64,000 nucleotides of DNA from Rhabditoides inermis (GCA_963966185.1 CAWZYM010000114.1:1354501-1418500), one strand, 5' to 3'; positions 36,595-50,565 are shown, counted from the stretch's first letter. Translations and numbers: made by a program. Notes: a model not told the origin generated them from the letters alone.

Positions 36595-39500
36595 GTCGAC
36601 TAAAAACGGCAAAGGAAACTGATCTGAAAGTATAAATCTTCGAAACACTCGTCGCTACAAATTTGCCCGACGATTTTTTGTCTCTCGCTCTACTCTCCTC
36701 TTCACGAGATCGACTCGGACCTCGGTCTGGTCGAACTCGTCCGCCCATCAAATGAACTATGGGCGTCGACTAAAAACGGCATAAGAAACTGATCTGAAAA
36801 TATGAATCTTCGAAACACTCGTCGCTACAAATTCGTTCGACGATTTTTTGTCTCTCGCTCCACTCTCCTCTCCGCGAGATAGACTCGGACATCGGTCTGG
36901 TCGAACTCGTCCGCCCATCAAATGAACTGTGGGCGTCGACTAAAACGGCATAAGAAACTAATCTGAAAGTATGAATCTTCGAAACACTCGTCGCTACAAA
37001 TTCTCCCGACGATTTTCTCTCTCTCGCTCCACTCTTCTCTCCGCGAGATCGACTCGGACCTCGGTCTGGTCGAACTCGTCCGCCCATCAAATGAACTATG
37101 GGCGTCGACTAAAAATGGCATCAGAAACTGATCTGAAAGTATGAATCTTCGAAACACTCGTCGCTACAAATTCGCCCGACGATTTTTTGTCTCTCGCTCC
37201 ACTCTCCTCTCCGCGAGATAGACTCGGACCTCGGTCTGGTCGAACTCGTCCGCCCATCAAATGAACTATGGGCGTCGACTAAAAACGGCATAAGAAACTA
37301 ATCTGAAAGTATGAATCTTCGAAACACTCGTCGCTACAAATTCGCCCGACGATTTTCTCTCTCTCTCGCTCCACTCTTCTCTCCGCGAGATCGACTCGGA
37401 CCTCGGTCTGGTCGAACTCGTCCGCCCACAAATGAACTATGGGCGTCGACTAAAAATGGCATAAGAAACTAATCTGAAAGTATGAATCTTCGAAACACTC
37501 GTCGCTACAAATTCGCCCGACGATTTTCTCTCTCTCTCTCGCTCCACTCTTCTCTCCGCGAGATCGACTCGGACATCGGTCTGGTCGAACTCGTCCGCCC
37601 ATCAAATGAACTATGGGCGTCGACTAAAAACGGCATAAGAAACTAATCTGAAAGTATGAATCTTCGAAACACTCGTCGCTACAAATTCGCCCGACGATTT
37701 TCTCTCTCTCTTGCTCCACTCTTCTCTCCGCGAGATCGACTCGGACCTCGGTCTGGTCGAACTCGTCCGCCCATCAAATGAACTATGGGCGTCGACTAAA
37801 AATGGCATAAGAAACTGATCTGAAAGTATGAATCTTCAAAACACTCGTCGCTACAAATTCGCCCGACGATTTTTTGTCTCTCGCTCCACTCTCCTCTCCG
37901 CGAGATAGACTCGGACCTCGGTCTGGTCGAACTCGTCCGCCCATCAAATAAACTATGGGCGTCGACTAAAAACGGCATAAGAAACTGATCTGAAAGTATG
38001 AATCTTCGAAACACTCGTCGCTACAAATTCGCCCGACGATTTTCTCTCTCTCGCTCCATTCTTCTCTTCACGAGATCGACTCGGACCAAGGTCTGGTCGA
38101 ACTCGTCCGCCCATCGAATGAAGTATGGGCGTCGACTAAAAACGGCATAAGAAACTGATCTGAAAGTATGAATCTTCGAAACACTCGTCGCTACAAATTC
38201 GCCCGACGATTTTCTCTCTCTCGCTCCACTCTTCTCTCCGCGAGATCATCTCGGACCAAAGTCTGGTCGAACTCGTCCGCCCATCGAATGAAGTATGGGC
38301 GTCGACTAAAAACGGCATAAGAAACTAATCTGAAAGTATGAGTCTTCGAAACACTCGTCGCTACAAATTCGCCCGACGATTTTCTCTCTCTCGCTCCACC
38401 CTCCTCTTCACGAGATCGACTCGGACCAAGGTCTGGTCGAACTCGTCCGCCCATCGAATGAAGTATGGGCGTCGACTAAAAACGGCATAAGAAACTAATC
38501 TGTAAGTATGAATCTTCGAAACACTCGTCGCTACAAATTCGCCCGACGATTTTTTGTCTCTCGCTCCACTCTCCTCTCCGCGAGATAGACTCGGACCTCG
38601 GTCTGGTCGAACTCGTCCGCCCATCAAATGAACTATGGGCGTCGACTAAAAACGGCATAAGAAACTGATCTGAAAGTATGAATCTTCGAAACACTCGTCG
38701 CTACAAATTCGCCCGACGATTTTCTCTCTCTCGCTCCACCCTCCTCTTCACGAGATCGACTCGGACCAAGGTCTGGTCGAACTCGTCCGCCCATCGAATG
38801 AACTATGGGCGTCGACTAAAAATGGCATCAGAAACTGATCTGAAAGTATGAATCTTCGAAACACTCGTCGCTACAAATTCGCCCGACGATTTTCTCTCTC
38901 TCGCTCCACCCTCCTCTTCACGAGATCGACTCGGACCAAGGTCTGGTCGAACTCGTCCGCCCATCGAATGAACTATGGGCGTCGACTAAAAATGGCATCA
39001 GAAACTGATCTGAAAGTATGAATCTTCGAAACACTCGTCGCTACAAATTCGCCCGACGATTTTTTTGTCTCTCGCTCCACTCTCCTCTCCGCGAGATAGA
39101 CTCGGACCTCGGTCTGGTCGAACTCGTCCGCCCATCAAATGAACTATGGGCGTCGACTAAAAAGGGCATGAGAAACTGATCTGAAAGTATGAATCTTCGA
39201 AACACTCGTCGCTACAAATTCGCCCGACGATTTTTTGTCTCTCGCTCCACTCTCCTCTCCGCGAGATAGACTCGGACATCGGTCTGGTCGAACTCGTCCG
39301 CCCATCAAATGAACTATGGGCGTCGACTGAAAACGGCATAAGAAACTAATCTGGAAGTATGAATCTTCGAAACACTCGTCGCTACAAATTCGCCCGACGA
39401 TTTTTTGTCTCTCGCTCCACTCTCCTTTCCGCGAGATAGACTCGGACCTCGGTCTGGTCGAACTCGTCCGCCCATCAAATGAACTATGGGCGTCGACTAA

Positions 39501-40681
39501 AAACGGCATAAGAAACTAATCCGAAAGTATGAATCTTCGAAACACTCGTCGCTACAAATTCGCCCGACGATTTTTTGTCTCTCGCTCCACTCTCCTCTCC
39601 GCGAGATAGACTCGGACATCGGTCTGGTCGAACTCGTCCGCCCATCAAATGAACTATGGGCGTCGACTAAAAACGGCATAAGAAACTAATCTGAAAGTAT
39701 GAATCTTCGAAACACTCGTCGCTACAAATTCGCCCGACGATTTTCTCTCTCTCGCTCCACTCTTCTCTCCGCGAGATCGACTCGGACCTCGGTCTGGTCG
39801 AACTCGTCCGCCCATCAAATGAACTATGGGCGTCGACTAAAAATGGCATCAGAAACTGATCTGAAAGTATGAATCTTCGAAACACTCGTCGCTACAAATT
39901 CGCCCGACGATTTTTTGTCTCTCGCTCCACTCTCCTCTCCGCGAGATAGACTCGGACATCGGTCTGGTCGAACTCGTCCGCCCATCAAATGAACTATGCG
40001 CGTCGACTAAAAACGACATAAGAAACTGATCTGAAAATATGATGCTTCGAAACACTCGTCGCTACAAATTCGCCCGACGATTTTTTGTCTCTCGCTCCAC
40101 TCTCCTCTCCGCGAGATAGACTCGGACCTCGGTGTGGTCGAACTCGTCCGCCCATCAAATGAACTATGGGCGTCGACTAAAAATGGCATCAGAAACTGAT
40201 CTGAAAGTATGAATCTTCGAAACACTCGTCGCTACAAATTCGCCCGACGATTTTTTGTCTCTCGCTCCACTCTCCTCTCCGCGAGATAGACTCGGACATC
40301 GGTCTGGTCGAACTCGTCCGCCCATCAAATGAACTATGCGCGTCGACTAAAAACGGCATAAGAAACTGATCTGAAAATATGATGCTTCGAAACACTCGTC
40401 GCTACAAATTCGCCCGACGATTTTTTGTCTCTCGCTCAACTCTCCTCTCCGCGAGATAGACTCGGACATCGGTCTGGTCGAACTCGTCCGCCCATCAAAT
40501 GAACTATGGGCGTCGACTAAAAACGGCATAAGAAACTAATCTGAAAGTATGAATCTTCGAAACACTCGTCGCTACAAATTCGCCCGACGATTTTCTCTCT
40601 CTCGCTCCACTCTTCTCTCCGCGAGATCGACTCGGACATCGGTCTGGTCGAACTCGTCCGCCCATCAAATGAACTATGGGC
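36595..40681 (+). repeat. Domain II HOR unit U3 (4087 bp, 24 monomers)
   Basis: It follows U2 closely but lacks three monomers of the E/D part. A single fused monomer near 38640-38810 has the head of one U2 monomer and the CCACCCTCCTCTTCACG tail of another. It also has a T deletion, CGCCCACAAATG (~37427), shared with U4 and U5 but not U2. The length is 24 x 170 plus 7, all accounted for by located indels. Confidence 0.87.
37528..37539 (+). repeat. (CT)6 tract inside monomer, U3
   Basis: This is the U3 copy of the longest CT tract, 4597 bp after the U2 copy. That is one bp less than the K-to-K spacing because of the shared T deletion just upstream. Confidence 0.92.
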
Positions 40682-43600
40682 GTCGACTAAAAACGGCAAA
40701 GGAAACTGATCTGAAAGTATAAATCTTCGAAACACTCGTCGCTACAAATTTGCCCGACGATTTTTTGTCTCTCGCTCTACTCTCCTCTTCACGAGATCGA
40801 CTCGGACCTCGGTCTGGTCGAACTCGTCCGCCCATCAAATGAACTATGGGCGTCGACTAAAAACGGCATAAGAAACTGATCTGAAAATATGAATCTTCGA
40901 AACACTCGTCGCTACAAATTCGTTCGACGATTTTTTGTCTCTCGCTCCACTCTCCTCTCCGCGAGATAGACTCGGACATCGGTCTGGTCGAACTCGTCCG
41001 CCCATCAAATGAACTGTGGGCGTCGACTAAAACGGCATAAGAAACTAATCTGAAAGTATGAATCTTCGAAACACTCGTCGCTACAAATTCTCCCGACGAT
41101 TTTCTCTCTCTCGCTCCACTCTTCTCTCCGCGAGATCGACTCGGACCTCGGTCTGGTCGAACTCGTCCGCCCATCAAATGAACTATGGGCGTCGACTAAA
41201 AATGGCATCAGAAACTGATCTGAAAGTATGAATCTTCGAAACACTCGTCGCTACAAATTCGCCCGACGATTTTTTGTCTCTCGCTCCACTCTCCTCTCCG
41301 CGAGATAGACTCGGACCTCGGTCTGGTCGAACTCGTCCGCCCATCAAATGAACTATGGGCGTCGACTAAAAACGGCATAAGAAACTAATCTGAAAGTATG
41401 AATCTTCGAAACACTCGTCGCTACAAATTCGCCCGACGATTTTCTCTCTCTCTCGCTCCACTCTTCTCTCCGCGAGATCGACTCGGACCTCGGTCTGGTC
41501 GAACTCGTCCGCCCACAAATGAACTATGGGCGTCGACTAAAAATGGCATAAGAAACTAATCTGAAAGTATGAATCTTCGAAACACTCGTCGCTACAAATT
41601 CGCCCGACGATTTTCTCTCTCTCTCTCGCTCCACTCTTCTCTCCGCGAGATCGACTCGGACATCGGTCTGGTCGAACTCGTCCGCCCATCAAATGAACTA
41701 TGGGCGTCGACTAAAAACGGCATAAGAAACTAATCTGAAAGTATGAATCTTCGAAACACTCGTCGCTACAAATTCGCCCGACGATTTTCTCTCTCTCTTG
41801 CTCCACTCTTCTCTCCGCGAGATCGACTCGGACCTCGGTCTGGTCGAACTCGTCCGCCCATCAAATGAACTATGGGCGTCGACTAAAAATGGCATAAGAA
41901 ACTGATCTGAAAGTATGAATCTTCAAAACACTCGTCGCTACAAATTCGCCCGACGATTTTTTGTCTCTCGCTCCACTCTCCTCTCCGCGAGATAGACTCG
42001 GACCTCGGTCTGGTCGAACTCGTCCGCCCATCAAATAAACTATGGGCGTCGACTAAAAACGGCATAAGAAACTGATCTGAAAGTATGAATCTTCGAAACA
42101 CTCGTCGCTACAAATTCGCCCGACGATTTTCTCTCTCTCGCTCCATTCTTCTCTTCACGAGATCGACTCGGACCAAGGTCTGGTCGAACTCGTCCGCCCA
42201 TCGAATGAAGTATGGGCGTCGACTAAAAACGGCATAAGAAACTGATCTGAAAGTATGAATCTTCGAAACACTCGTCGCTACAAATTCGCCCGACGATTTT
42301 CTCTCTCTCGCTCCACTCTTCTCTCCGCGAGATCATCTCGGACCAAAGTCTGGTCGAACTCGTCCGCCCATCGAATGAAGTATGGGCGTCGACTAAAAAC
42401 GGCATAAGAAACTAATCTGAAAGTATGAGTCTTCGAAACACTCGTCGCTACAAATTCGCCCGACGATTTTCTCTCTCTCGCTCCACCCTCCTCTTCACGA
42501 GATCGACTCGGACCAAGGTCTGGTCGAACTCGTCCGCCCATCGAATGAAGTATGGGCGTCGACTAAAAACGGCATAAGAAACTAATCTGTAAGTATGAAT
42601 CTTCGAAACACTCGTCGCTACAAATTCGCCCGACGATTTTTTGTCTCTCGCTCCACTCTCCTCTCCGCGAGATAGACTCGGACCTCGGTCTGGTCGAACT
42701 CGTCCGCCCATCAAATGAACTATGGGCGTCGACTAAAAACGGCATAAGAAACTGATCTGAAAGTATGAATCTTCGAAACACTCGTCGCTACAAATTCGCC
42801 CGACGATTTTCTCTCTCTCGCTCCACTCTCCTCTTCACGAGATCGACTCGGACCAAGGTCTGGTCGAACTCGTCCGCCCATCGAATGAAGTATGGGCGTC
42901 GACTAAAAACGGCATAAGAAACTGATCTGAAAGTATGAATCTTCGAAACACTCGTCGCTACAAATTCGCCCGACGATTTTCTCTCTCTCGCTCCACTCTT
43001 CTCTCCGCGAGATCATCTCGGACCAAAGTCTGGTCGAACTCGTCCGCCCATCAAATGAAGTATGGGCGTCGACTAAAAACGGCATAAGAAACTAATCTGA
43101 AAGTATGAATCTTCGAAACACTCGTCGCTACAAATTCGCCCGACGATTTTCTCTCTCTCGCTCCACCCTCCTCTTCACGAGATCGACTCGGACCTCGGTC
43201 TGGTCGAACTCGTCCGCCCATCGAATGAAGTATGGGCGTCGACTAAAAACGGCATAAGAAACTAATCTGAAAGTATGAATCTTCGAAACACTCGTCGCTA
43301 CAAATTCGCCCGACGATTTTCTCTCTCTCGCTCCACCCTCCTCTTCACGAGATCGACTCGGACCAAGGTCTGGTCGAACTCGTCCGCCCATCGAATGAAC
43401 TATGGGCGTCGACTAAAAATGGCATCAGAAACTGATCTGAAAGTATGAATCTTCGAAACACTCGTCGCTACAAATTCGCCCGACGATTTTTTGTCTCTCG
43501 CTCCACTCTCCTCTCCGCGAGATAGACTCGGACCTCGGTCTGGTCGAACTCGTCCGCCCATCAAATGAACTATGGGCGTCGACTAAAAAGGGCATGAGAA

Positions 43601-45109
43601 ACTGATCTGAAAGTATGAATCTTCGAAACACTCGTCGCTACAAATTCGCCCGACGATTTTTTGTCTCTCGCTCCACTCTCCTCTCCGCGAGATAGACTCG
43701 GACATCGGTCTGGTCGAACTCGTCCGCCCATCAAATGAACTATGGGCGTCGACTGAAAACGGCATAAGAAACTAATCTGGAAGTATGAATCTTCGAAACA
43801 CTCGTCGCTACAAATTCGCCCGACGATTTTTTGTCTCTCGCTCCACTCTCCTTTCCGCGAGATAGACTCGGACCTCGGTCTGGTCGAACTCGTCCGCCCA
43901 TCAAATGAACTATGGGCGTCGACTAAAAACGGCATAAGAAACTAATCCGAAAGTATGAATCTTCGAAACACTCGTCGCTACAAATTCGCCCGACGATTTT
44001 TTGTCTCTCGCTCCACTCTCCTCTCCGCGAGATAGACTCGGACATCGGTCTGGTCGAACTCGTCCGCCCATCAAATGAACTATGGGCGTCGACTAAAAAC
44101 GGCATAAGAAACTAATCTGAAAGTATGAATCTTCGAAACACTCGTCGCTACAAATTCGCCCGACGATTTTCTCTCTCTCGCTCCACTCTTCTCTCCGCGA
44201 GATCGACTCGGACCTCGGTCTGGTCGAACTCGTCCGCCCATCAAATGAACTATGGGCGTCGACTAAAAATGGCATCAGAAACTGATCTGAAAGTATGAAT
44301 CTTCGAAACACTCGTCGCTACAAATTCGCCCGACGATTTTTTGTCTCTCGCTCCACTCTCCTCTCCGCGAGATAGACTCGGACATCGGTCTGGTCGAACT
44401 CGTCCGCCCATCAAATGAACTATGGGCGTCGACTAAAAACGGCATAAGAAACTAATCTGAAAGTATGAATCTTCGAAACACTCGTCGCTACAAATTCGCC
44501 CGACGATTTTCTCTCTCTCTCGCTCCACTCTTCTCTCCGCGAGATAGACTCGGACCTCGGTGTGGTCGAACTCGTCCGGCCATCAAATGAACTATGGGCG
44601 TCGACTAAAAATGGCATCAGAAACTGATCTGAAAGTATGAATCTTCGAAACACTCGTCGCTACAAATTCGCCCGACGATTTTTTGTCTCTCGCTCCACTC
44701 TCCTCTCCGCGAGATAGACTCGGACATCGGTCTGGTCGAACTCGTCCGCCCATCAAATGAACTATGCGCGTCGACTAAAAACGGCATAAGAAACTGATCT
44801 GAACATATGATGCTTCGAAACACTCGTCGCTACAAATTCGCCCGACGATTTTTTGTCTCTCGCTCAACTCTCCTCTCCGCGAGATAGACTCGGACATCGG
44901 TCTGGTCGAACTCGTCCGCCCATCAAATGAACTATGGGCGTCGACTAAAAACGGCATAAGAAACTAATCTGAAAGTATGAATCTTCGAAACACTCGTCGC
45001 TACAAATTCGCCCGACGATTTTCTCTCTCTCGCTCCACTCTTCTCTCCGCGAGATCGACTCGGACATCGGTCTGGTCGAACTCGTCCGCCCATCAAATGA
45101 ACTATGGGC
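40682..45109 (+). repeat. Domain II HOR unit U4 (4428 bp, 26 monomers)
   Basis: It keeps the full E/D series but has one monomer fewer than U2 before the AAAGGGCATGAG module. The part near 44415-44600 is replaced by a (CT)5 monomer with GGTGTGG and CGTCCGGCCATC instead of the AAAAACGACATAAG monomer seen in U1-U3. GAACATATGATG (~44802) and ATGTTCGGAT-type changes nearby are private. The length is 26 x 170 plus 8, all traceable. Confidence 0.85.
41615..41626 (+). repeat. (CT)6 tract inside monomer, U4
   Basis: This is the U4 copy of the longest CT tract, 4087 bp after the U3 copy, equal to the U3 unit length. Confidence 0.92.
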
Positions 45110-48100
45110 GTCGACTAAAAACGGCAAAGGAAACTGATCTGAAAGTATAAATCTTCGAAACACTCGTCGCTACAAATTTGCCCGACGATTTTTTGTCTCT
45201 CGCTCTACTCTCCTCTTCACGAGATCGACTCGGACCTCGGTCTGGTCGAACTCGTCCGCCCATCAAATGAACTATGGGCGTCGACTAAAAACGGCATAAG
45301 AAACTGATCTGAAAATATGAATCTTCGAAACACTCGTCGCTACAAATTCGTTCGACGATTTTTTGTCTCTCGCTCCACTCTCCTCTCCGCGAGATAGACT
45401 CGGACATCGGTCTGGTCGAACTCGTCCGCCCATCAAATGAACTGTGGGCGTCGACTAAAACGGCATAAGAAACTAATCTGAAAGTATGAATCTTCGAAAC
45501 ACTCGTCGCTACAAATTCTCCCGACGATTTTCTCTCTCTCGCTCCACTCTTCTCTCCGCGAGATCGACTCGGACCTCGGTCTGGTCGAACTCGTCCGCCC
45601 ATCAAATGAACTATGGGCGTCGACTAAAAATGGCATCAGAAACTGATCTGAAAGTATGAATCTTCGAAACACTCGTCGCTACAAATTCGCCCGACGATTT
45701 TTTGTCTCTCGCTCCACTCTCCTCTCCGCGAGATAGACTCGGACCTCGGTCTGGTCGAACTCGTCCGCCCATCAAATGAACTATGGGCGTCGACTAAAAA
45801 CGGCATAAGAAACTAATCTGAAAGTATGAATCTTCGAAACACTCGTCGCTACAAATTCGCCCGACGATTTTCTCTCTCTCTCGCTCCACTCTTCTCTCCG
45901 CGAGATCGACTCGGACCTCGGTCTGGTCGAACTCGTCCGCCCACAAATGAACTATGGGCGTCGACTAAAAATGGCATAAGAAACTAATCTGAAAGTATGA
46001 ATCTTCGAAACACTCGTCGCTACAAATTCGCCCGACGATTTTCTCTCTCTCTCTCGCTCCACTCTTCTCTCCGCGAGATCGACTCGGACATCGGTCTGGT
46101 CGAACTCGTCCGCCCATCAAATGAACTATGGGCGTCGACTAAAAACGGCATAAGAAACTAATCTGAAAGTATGAATCTTCGAAACACTCGTCGCTACAAA
46201 TTCGCCCGACGATTTTCTCTCTCTCTTGCTCCACTCTTCTCTCCGCGAGATCGACTCGGACCTCGGTCTGGTCGAACTCGTCCGCCCATCAAATGAACTA
46301 TGGGCGTCGACTAAAAATGGCATAAGAAACTGATCTGAAAGTATGAATCTTCAAAACACTCGTCGCTACAAATTCGCCCGACGATTTTTTGTCTCTCGCT
46401 CCACTCTCCTCTCCGCGAGATAGACTCGGACCTCGGTCTGGTCGAACTCGTCCGCCCATCAAATAAACTATGGGCGTCGACTAAAAACGGCATAAGAAAC
46501 TGATCTGAAAGTATGAATCTTCGAAACACTCGTCGCTACAAATTCGCCCGACGATTTTCTCTCTCTCGCTCCATTCTTCTCTTCACGAGATCGACTCGGA
46601 CCAAGGTCTGGTCGAACTCGTCCGCCCATCGAATGAAGTATGGGCGTCGACTAAAAACGGCATAAGAAACTGATCTGAAAGTATGAATCTTCGAAACACT
46701 CGTCGCTACAAATTCGCCCGACGATTTTCTCTCTCTCGCTCCACTCTTCTCTCCGCGAGATCATCTCGGACCAAAGTCTGGTCGAACTCGTCCGCCCATC
46801 GAATGAAGTATGGGCGTCGACTAAAAACGGCATAAGAAACTAATCTGAAAGTATGAGTCTTCGAAACACTCGTCGCTACAAATTCGCCCGACGATTTTCT
46901 CTCTCTCGCTCCACCCTCCTCTTCACGAGATCGACTCGGACCAAGGTCTGGTCGAACTCGTCCGCCCATCGAATGAAGTATGGGCGTCGACTAAAAACGG
47001 CATAAGAAACTATCTGTAAGTATGAATCTTCGAAACACTCGTCGCTACAAATTCGCCCGACGATTTTTTCTCTCGCTCCACTCTCCTCTCCGCGAGATAG
47101 ACTCGGACCTCGGTCTGGTCGAACTCGTCCGCCCATCAAATGAACTATGGGCGTCGACTAAAAACGGCATAAGAAACTGATCTGAAAGTATGAATCTTCG
47201 AAACACTCGTCGCTACAAATTCGCCCGACGATTTTCTCTCTCTCGCTCCACTCTCCTCTTCACGAGATCGACTCGGACCAAGGTCTGGTCGAACTCGTCC
47301 GCCCATCGAATGAAGTATGGGCGTCGACTAAAAACGGCATAAGAAACTGATCTGAAAGTATGAATCTTCGAAACACTCGTCGCTACAAATTCGCCCGACG
47401 ATTTTCTCTCTCTCGCTCCACCTTCTCTCCGCGAGATCGACTCGGACCTCGGTCTGGTCGAACTCGTCCGCCCATCGAATGAAGTATGGGCGTCGACTAA
47501 AAACGGCATAAGAAACTAATCTGAAAGTATGAATCTTCGAAACACTCGTCGCTACAAATTCGCCCGACGATTTTCTCTCTCTCGCTCCACCCTCCTCTTC
47601 ACGAGATCGACTCGGACCAAGGTCTGGTCGAACTCGTCCGCCCATCGAATGAACTATGGGCGTCGACTAAAAATGGCATCAGAAACTGATCTGAAAGTAT
47701 GAATCTTCGAAACACTCGTCGCTACAAATTCGCCCGACGATTTTTTGTCTCTCGCTCCACTCTCCTCTCCGCGAGATAGACTCGGACCTCGGTCTGGTCG
47801 AACTCGTCCGCCCATCAAATGAACTATGGGCGTCGACTAAAAAGGGCATGAGAAACTGATCTGAAAGTATGAATCTTCGAAACACTCGTCGCTACAAATT
47901 CGCCCGACGATTTTTTGTCTCTCGCTCCACTCTCCTCTCCGCGAGATAGACTCGGACATCGGTCTGGTCGAACTCGTCCGCCCATCAAATGAACTATGGG
48001 CGTCGACTGAAAACGGCATAAGAAACTAATCTGGAAGTATGAATCTTCGAAACACTCGTCGCTACAAATTCGCCCGACGATTTTTTGTCTCTCGCTCCAC

Positions 48101-49533
48101 TCTCCTTTCCGCGAGATAGACTCGGACCTCGGTCTGGTCGAACTCGTCCGCCCATCAAATGAACTATGGGCGTCGACTAAAAACGGCATAAGAAACTAAT
48201 CCGAAAGTATGAATCTTCGAAACACTCGTCGCTACAAATTCGCCCGACGATTTTTTGTCTCTCGCTCCACTCTCCTCTCCGCGAGATAGACTCGGACATC
48301 GGTCTGGTCGAACTCGTCCGCCCATCAAATGAACTATGGGCGTCGACTAAAAACGGCATAAGAAACTAATCTGAAAGTATGAATCTTCGAAACACTCGTC
48401 GCTACAAATTCGCCCGACGATTTTCTCTCTCTCGCTCCACTCTTCTCTCCGCGAGATCGACTCGGACCTCGGTCTGGTCGAACTCGTCCGCCCATCAAAT
48501 GAACTATGGGCGTCGACTAAAAATGGCATCAGAAACTGATCTGAAAGTATGAATCTTCGAAACACTCGTCGCTACAAATTCGCCCGACGATTTTTTGTCT
48601 CTCGCTCCACTCTCCTCTCCGCGAGATAGACTCGGACATCGGTCTGGTCGAACTCGTCCGCCCATCAAATGAACTATGGGCGTCGACTAAAAACGGCATA
48701 AGAAACTAATCTGAAAGTATGAATCTTCGAAACACTCGTCGCTACAAATTCGCCCGACGATTTTCTCTCTCTCTCGCTCCACTCTTCTCTCCGCGAGATC
48801 GACTCGGACCTCGGTCTGATCGAACTCGTCCGCCCATCAAATGAACTATGGGCGTCGACTAAAAATGGCATAAGAAACTGATCTGAAAGTATGAATCTTC
48901 AAAACACTCGTCGCTACAAATTCGCCCGACGATTTTTTGTCTCTCGCTCCACTCTCCTCTCCGCGAGATAGACTCGGACCTCGGTGTGGTCGAACTCGTC
49001 CGCCCATCGAATGAACTATGGGCGTCGACTAAAAATGGCATCAGAAACTGATCTGAAAGTATGAATCTTCGAAACACTCGTCGCTACAAATTCGCCCGAC
49101 GATTTTTTGTCTCTCGCTCCACTCTCCTCTCCGCGAGATAGACTCGGACATCGGTCTGGTCGAACTCGTCCGCCCATCAAATGAACTATGCGCGTCGACT
49201 AAAAACGGCATAAGAAACTGATCTGAAAATATGATGCTTCGAAACACTCGTCGCTACAAATTCGCCCGACGATTTTTTGTCTCTCGCTCAACTCTCCTCT
49301 CCGCGAGATAGACTCGGACATCGGTCTGGTCGAACTCGTCCGCCCATCAAATGAACTATGGGCGTCGACTAAAAACGGCATAAGAAACTAATCTGAAAGT
49401 ATGAATCTTCGAAACACTCGTCGCTACAAATTCGCCCGACGATTTTCTCTCTCTCGCTCCACTCTTCTCTCCGCGAGATCGACTCGGACATCGGTCTGGT
49501 CGAACTCGTCCGCCCATCAAATGAACTATGGGC
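45110..49533 (+). repeat. Domain II HOR unit U5 (4424 bp, 26 monomers)
   Basis: It carries the K, TTCGTTCG, AAAACGG, (CT)5, (CT)6 and (CT)5TG markers and the shared T deletion (~45943). Between 47010 and 47425 it has three small deletions found nowhere else: AACTATCTG (-1), TTTTTTCTCTCG (-2) and CCACCTTCTCTCC (-1). An E-type monomer expected there is replaced by a fused copy ending GACCTCGG. With (CT)5 near 48770 the net is +4 over 26 x 170. Confidence 0.86.
46043..46054 (+). repeat. (CT)6 tract inside monomer, U5
   Basis: This is the U5 copy of the longest CT tract, 4428 bp after the U4 copy, equal to the U4 unit length. Confidence 0.92.
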
Positions 49534-50565
49534 GTCGACTAAAAACGGCAAAGGAAACTGATCTGAAAGTATAAATCTTCGAAACACTCGTCGCTACAAA
49601 TTTGCCCGACGATTTTTTGTCTCTCGCTCTACTCTCCTCTTCACGAGATCGACTCGGACCTCGGTCTGGTCGAACTCGTCCGCCCATCAAATGAACTATG
49701 GGCGTCGACTAAAAACGGCATAAGAAACTGATCTGAAAATATGAATCTTCGAAACACTCGTCGCTACAAATTCGTTCGACGATTTTTTGTCTCTCGCTCC
49801 ACTCTCCTCTCCGCGAGATAGACTCGGACATCGGTCTGGTCGAACTCGTCCGCCCATCAAATGAACTATGGGCGTCGACTAAAAACGGCATAAGAAACTA
49901 ATCTGAAAGTATGAATCTTCGAAACACTCGTCGCTACAAATTCTCCCGACGATTTTCTCTCTCTCGCTCCACTCTTCTCTCCGCGAGATCGACTCGGACC
50001 TCGGTCTGGTCGAACTCGTCCGCCCATCAAATGAACTATGGGCGTCGACTAAAAATGGCATCAGAAACTGATCTGAAAGTATGAATCTTCGAAACACTCG
50101 TCGCTACAAATTCGCCCGACGATTTTTTGTCTCTCGCTCCACTCTCCTCTCCGCGAGATAGACTCGGACATCGGTCTGGTCGAACTCGTCCGCCCATCAA
50201 ATGAACTATGGGCGTCGACTAAAAACGGCATAAGAAACTAATCTGAAAGTATGAATCTTCGAAACACTCGTCGCTACAAATTCGCCCGACGATTTTCTCT
50301 CTCTCTCGCTCCACTCTTCTCTCCGCGAGATCGACTCGGACCTCGGTCTGGTCGAACTCGTCCGCCCATCAAATGAACTATGGGCGTCGACTAAAAATGG
50401 CATAAGAAACTGATCTGAAAGTATGAATCTTCAAAACACTCGTCGCTACAAATTCGCCCGACGATTTTTTGTCTCTCGCTCCACTCTCCTCTCCGCGAGA
50501 TAGACTCGGACCTCGGTCTGGTCGAACTCGTCCGCCCATCAAATGAACTATGGGCGTCGACTAAA
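49534..50565 (+). repeat. Start of Domain II HOR unit U6
   Basis: K is followed by TTCGTTCG and TTCTCCCG monomers as in U2-U5. The linked AACTGTGGG and AAAACGG changes are absent here (the sequence is ACTATGGG and AAAAACGG). Only one (CT)5 monomer follows before the E series; the (CT)6 and (CT)5TG monomers are missing. U6 therefore keeps older states or has been converted. Confidence 0.82.
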
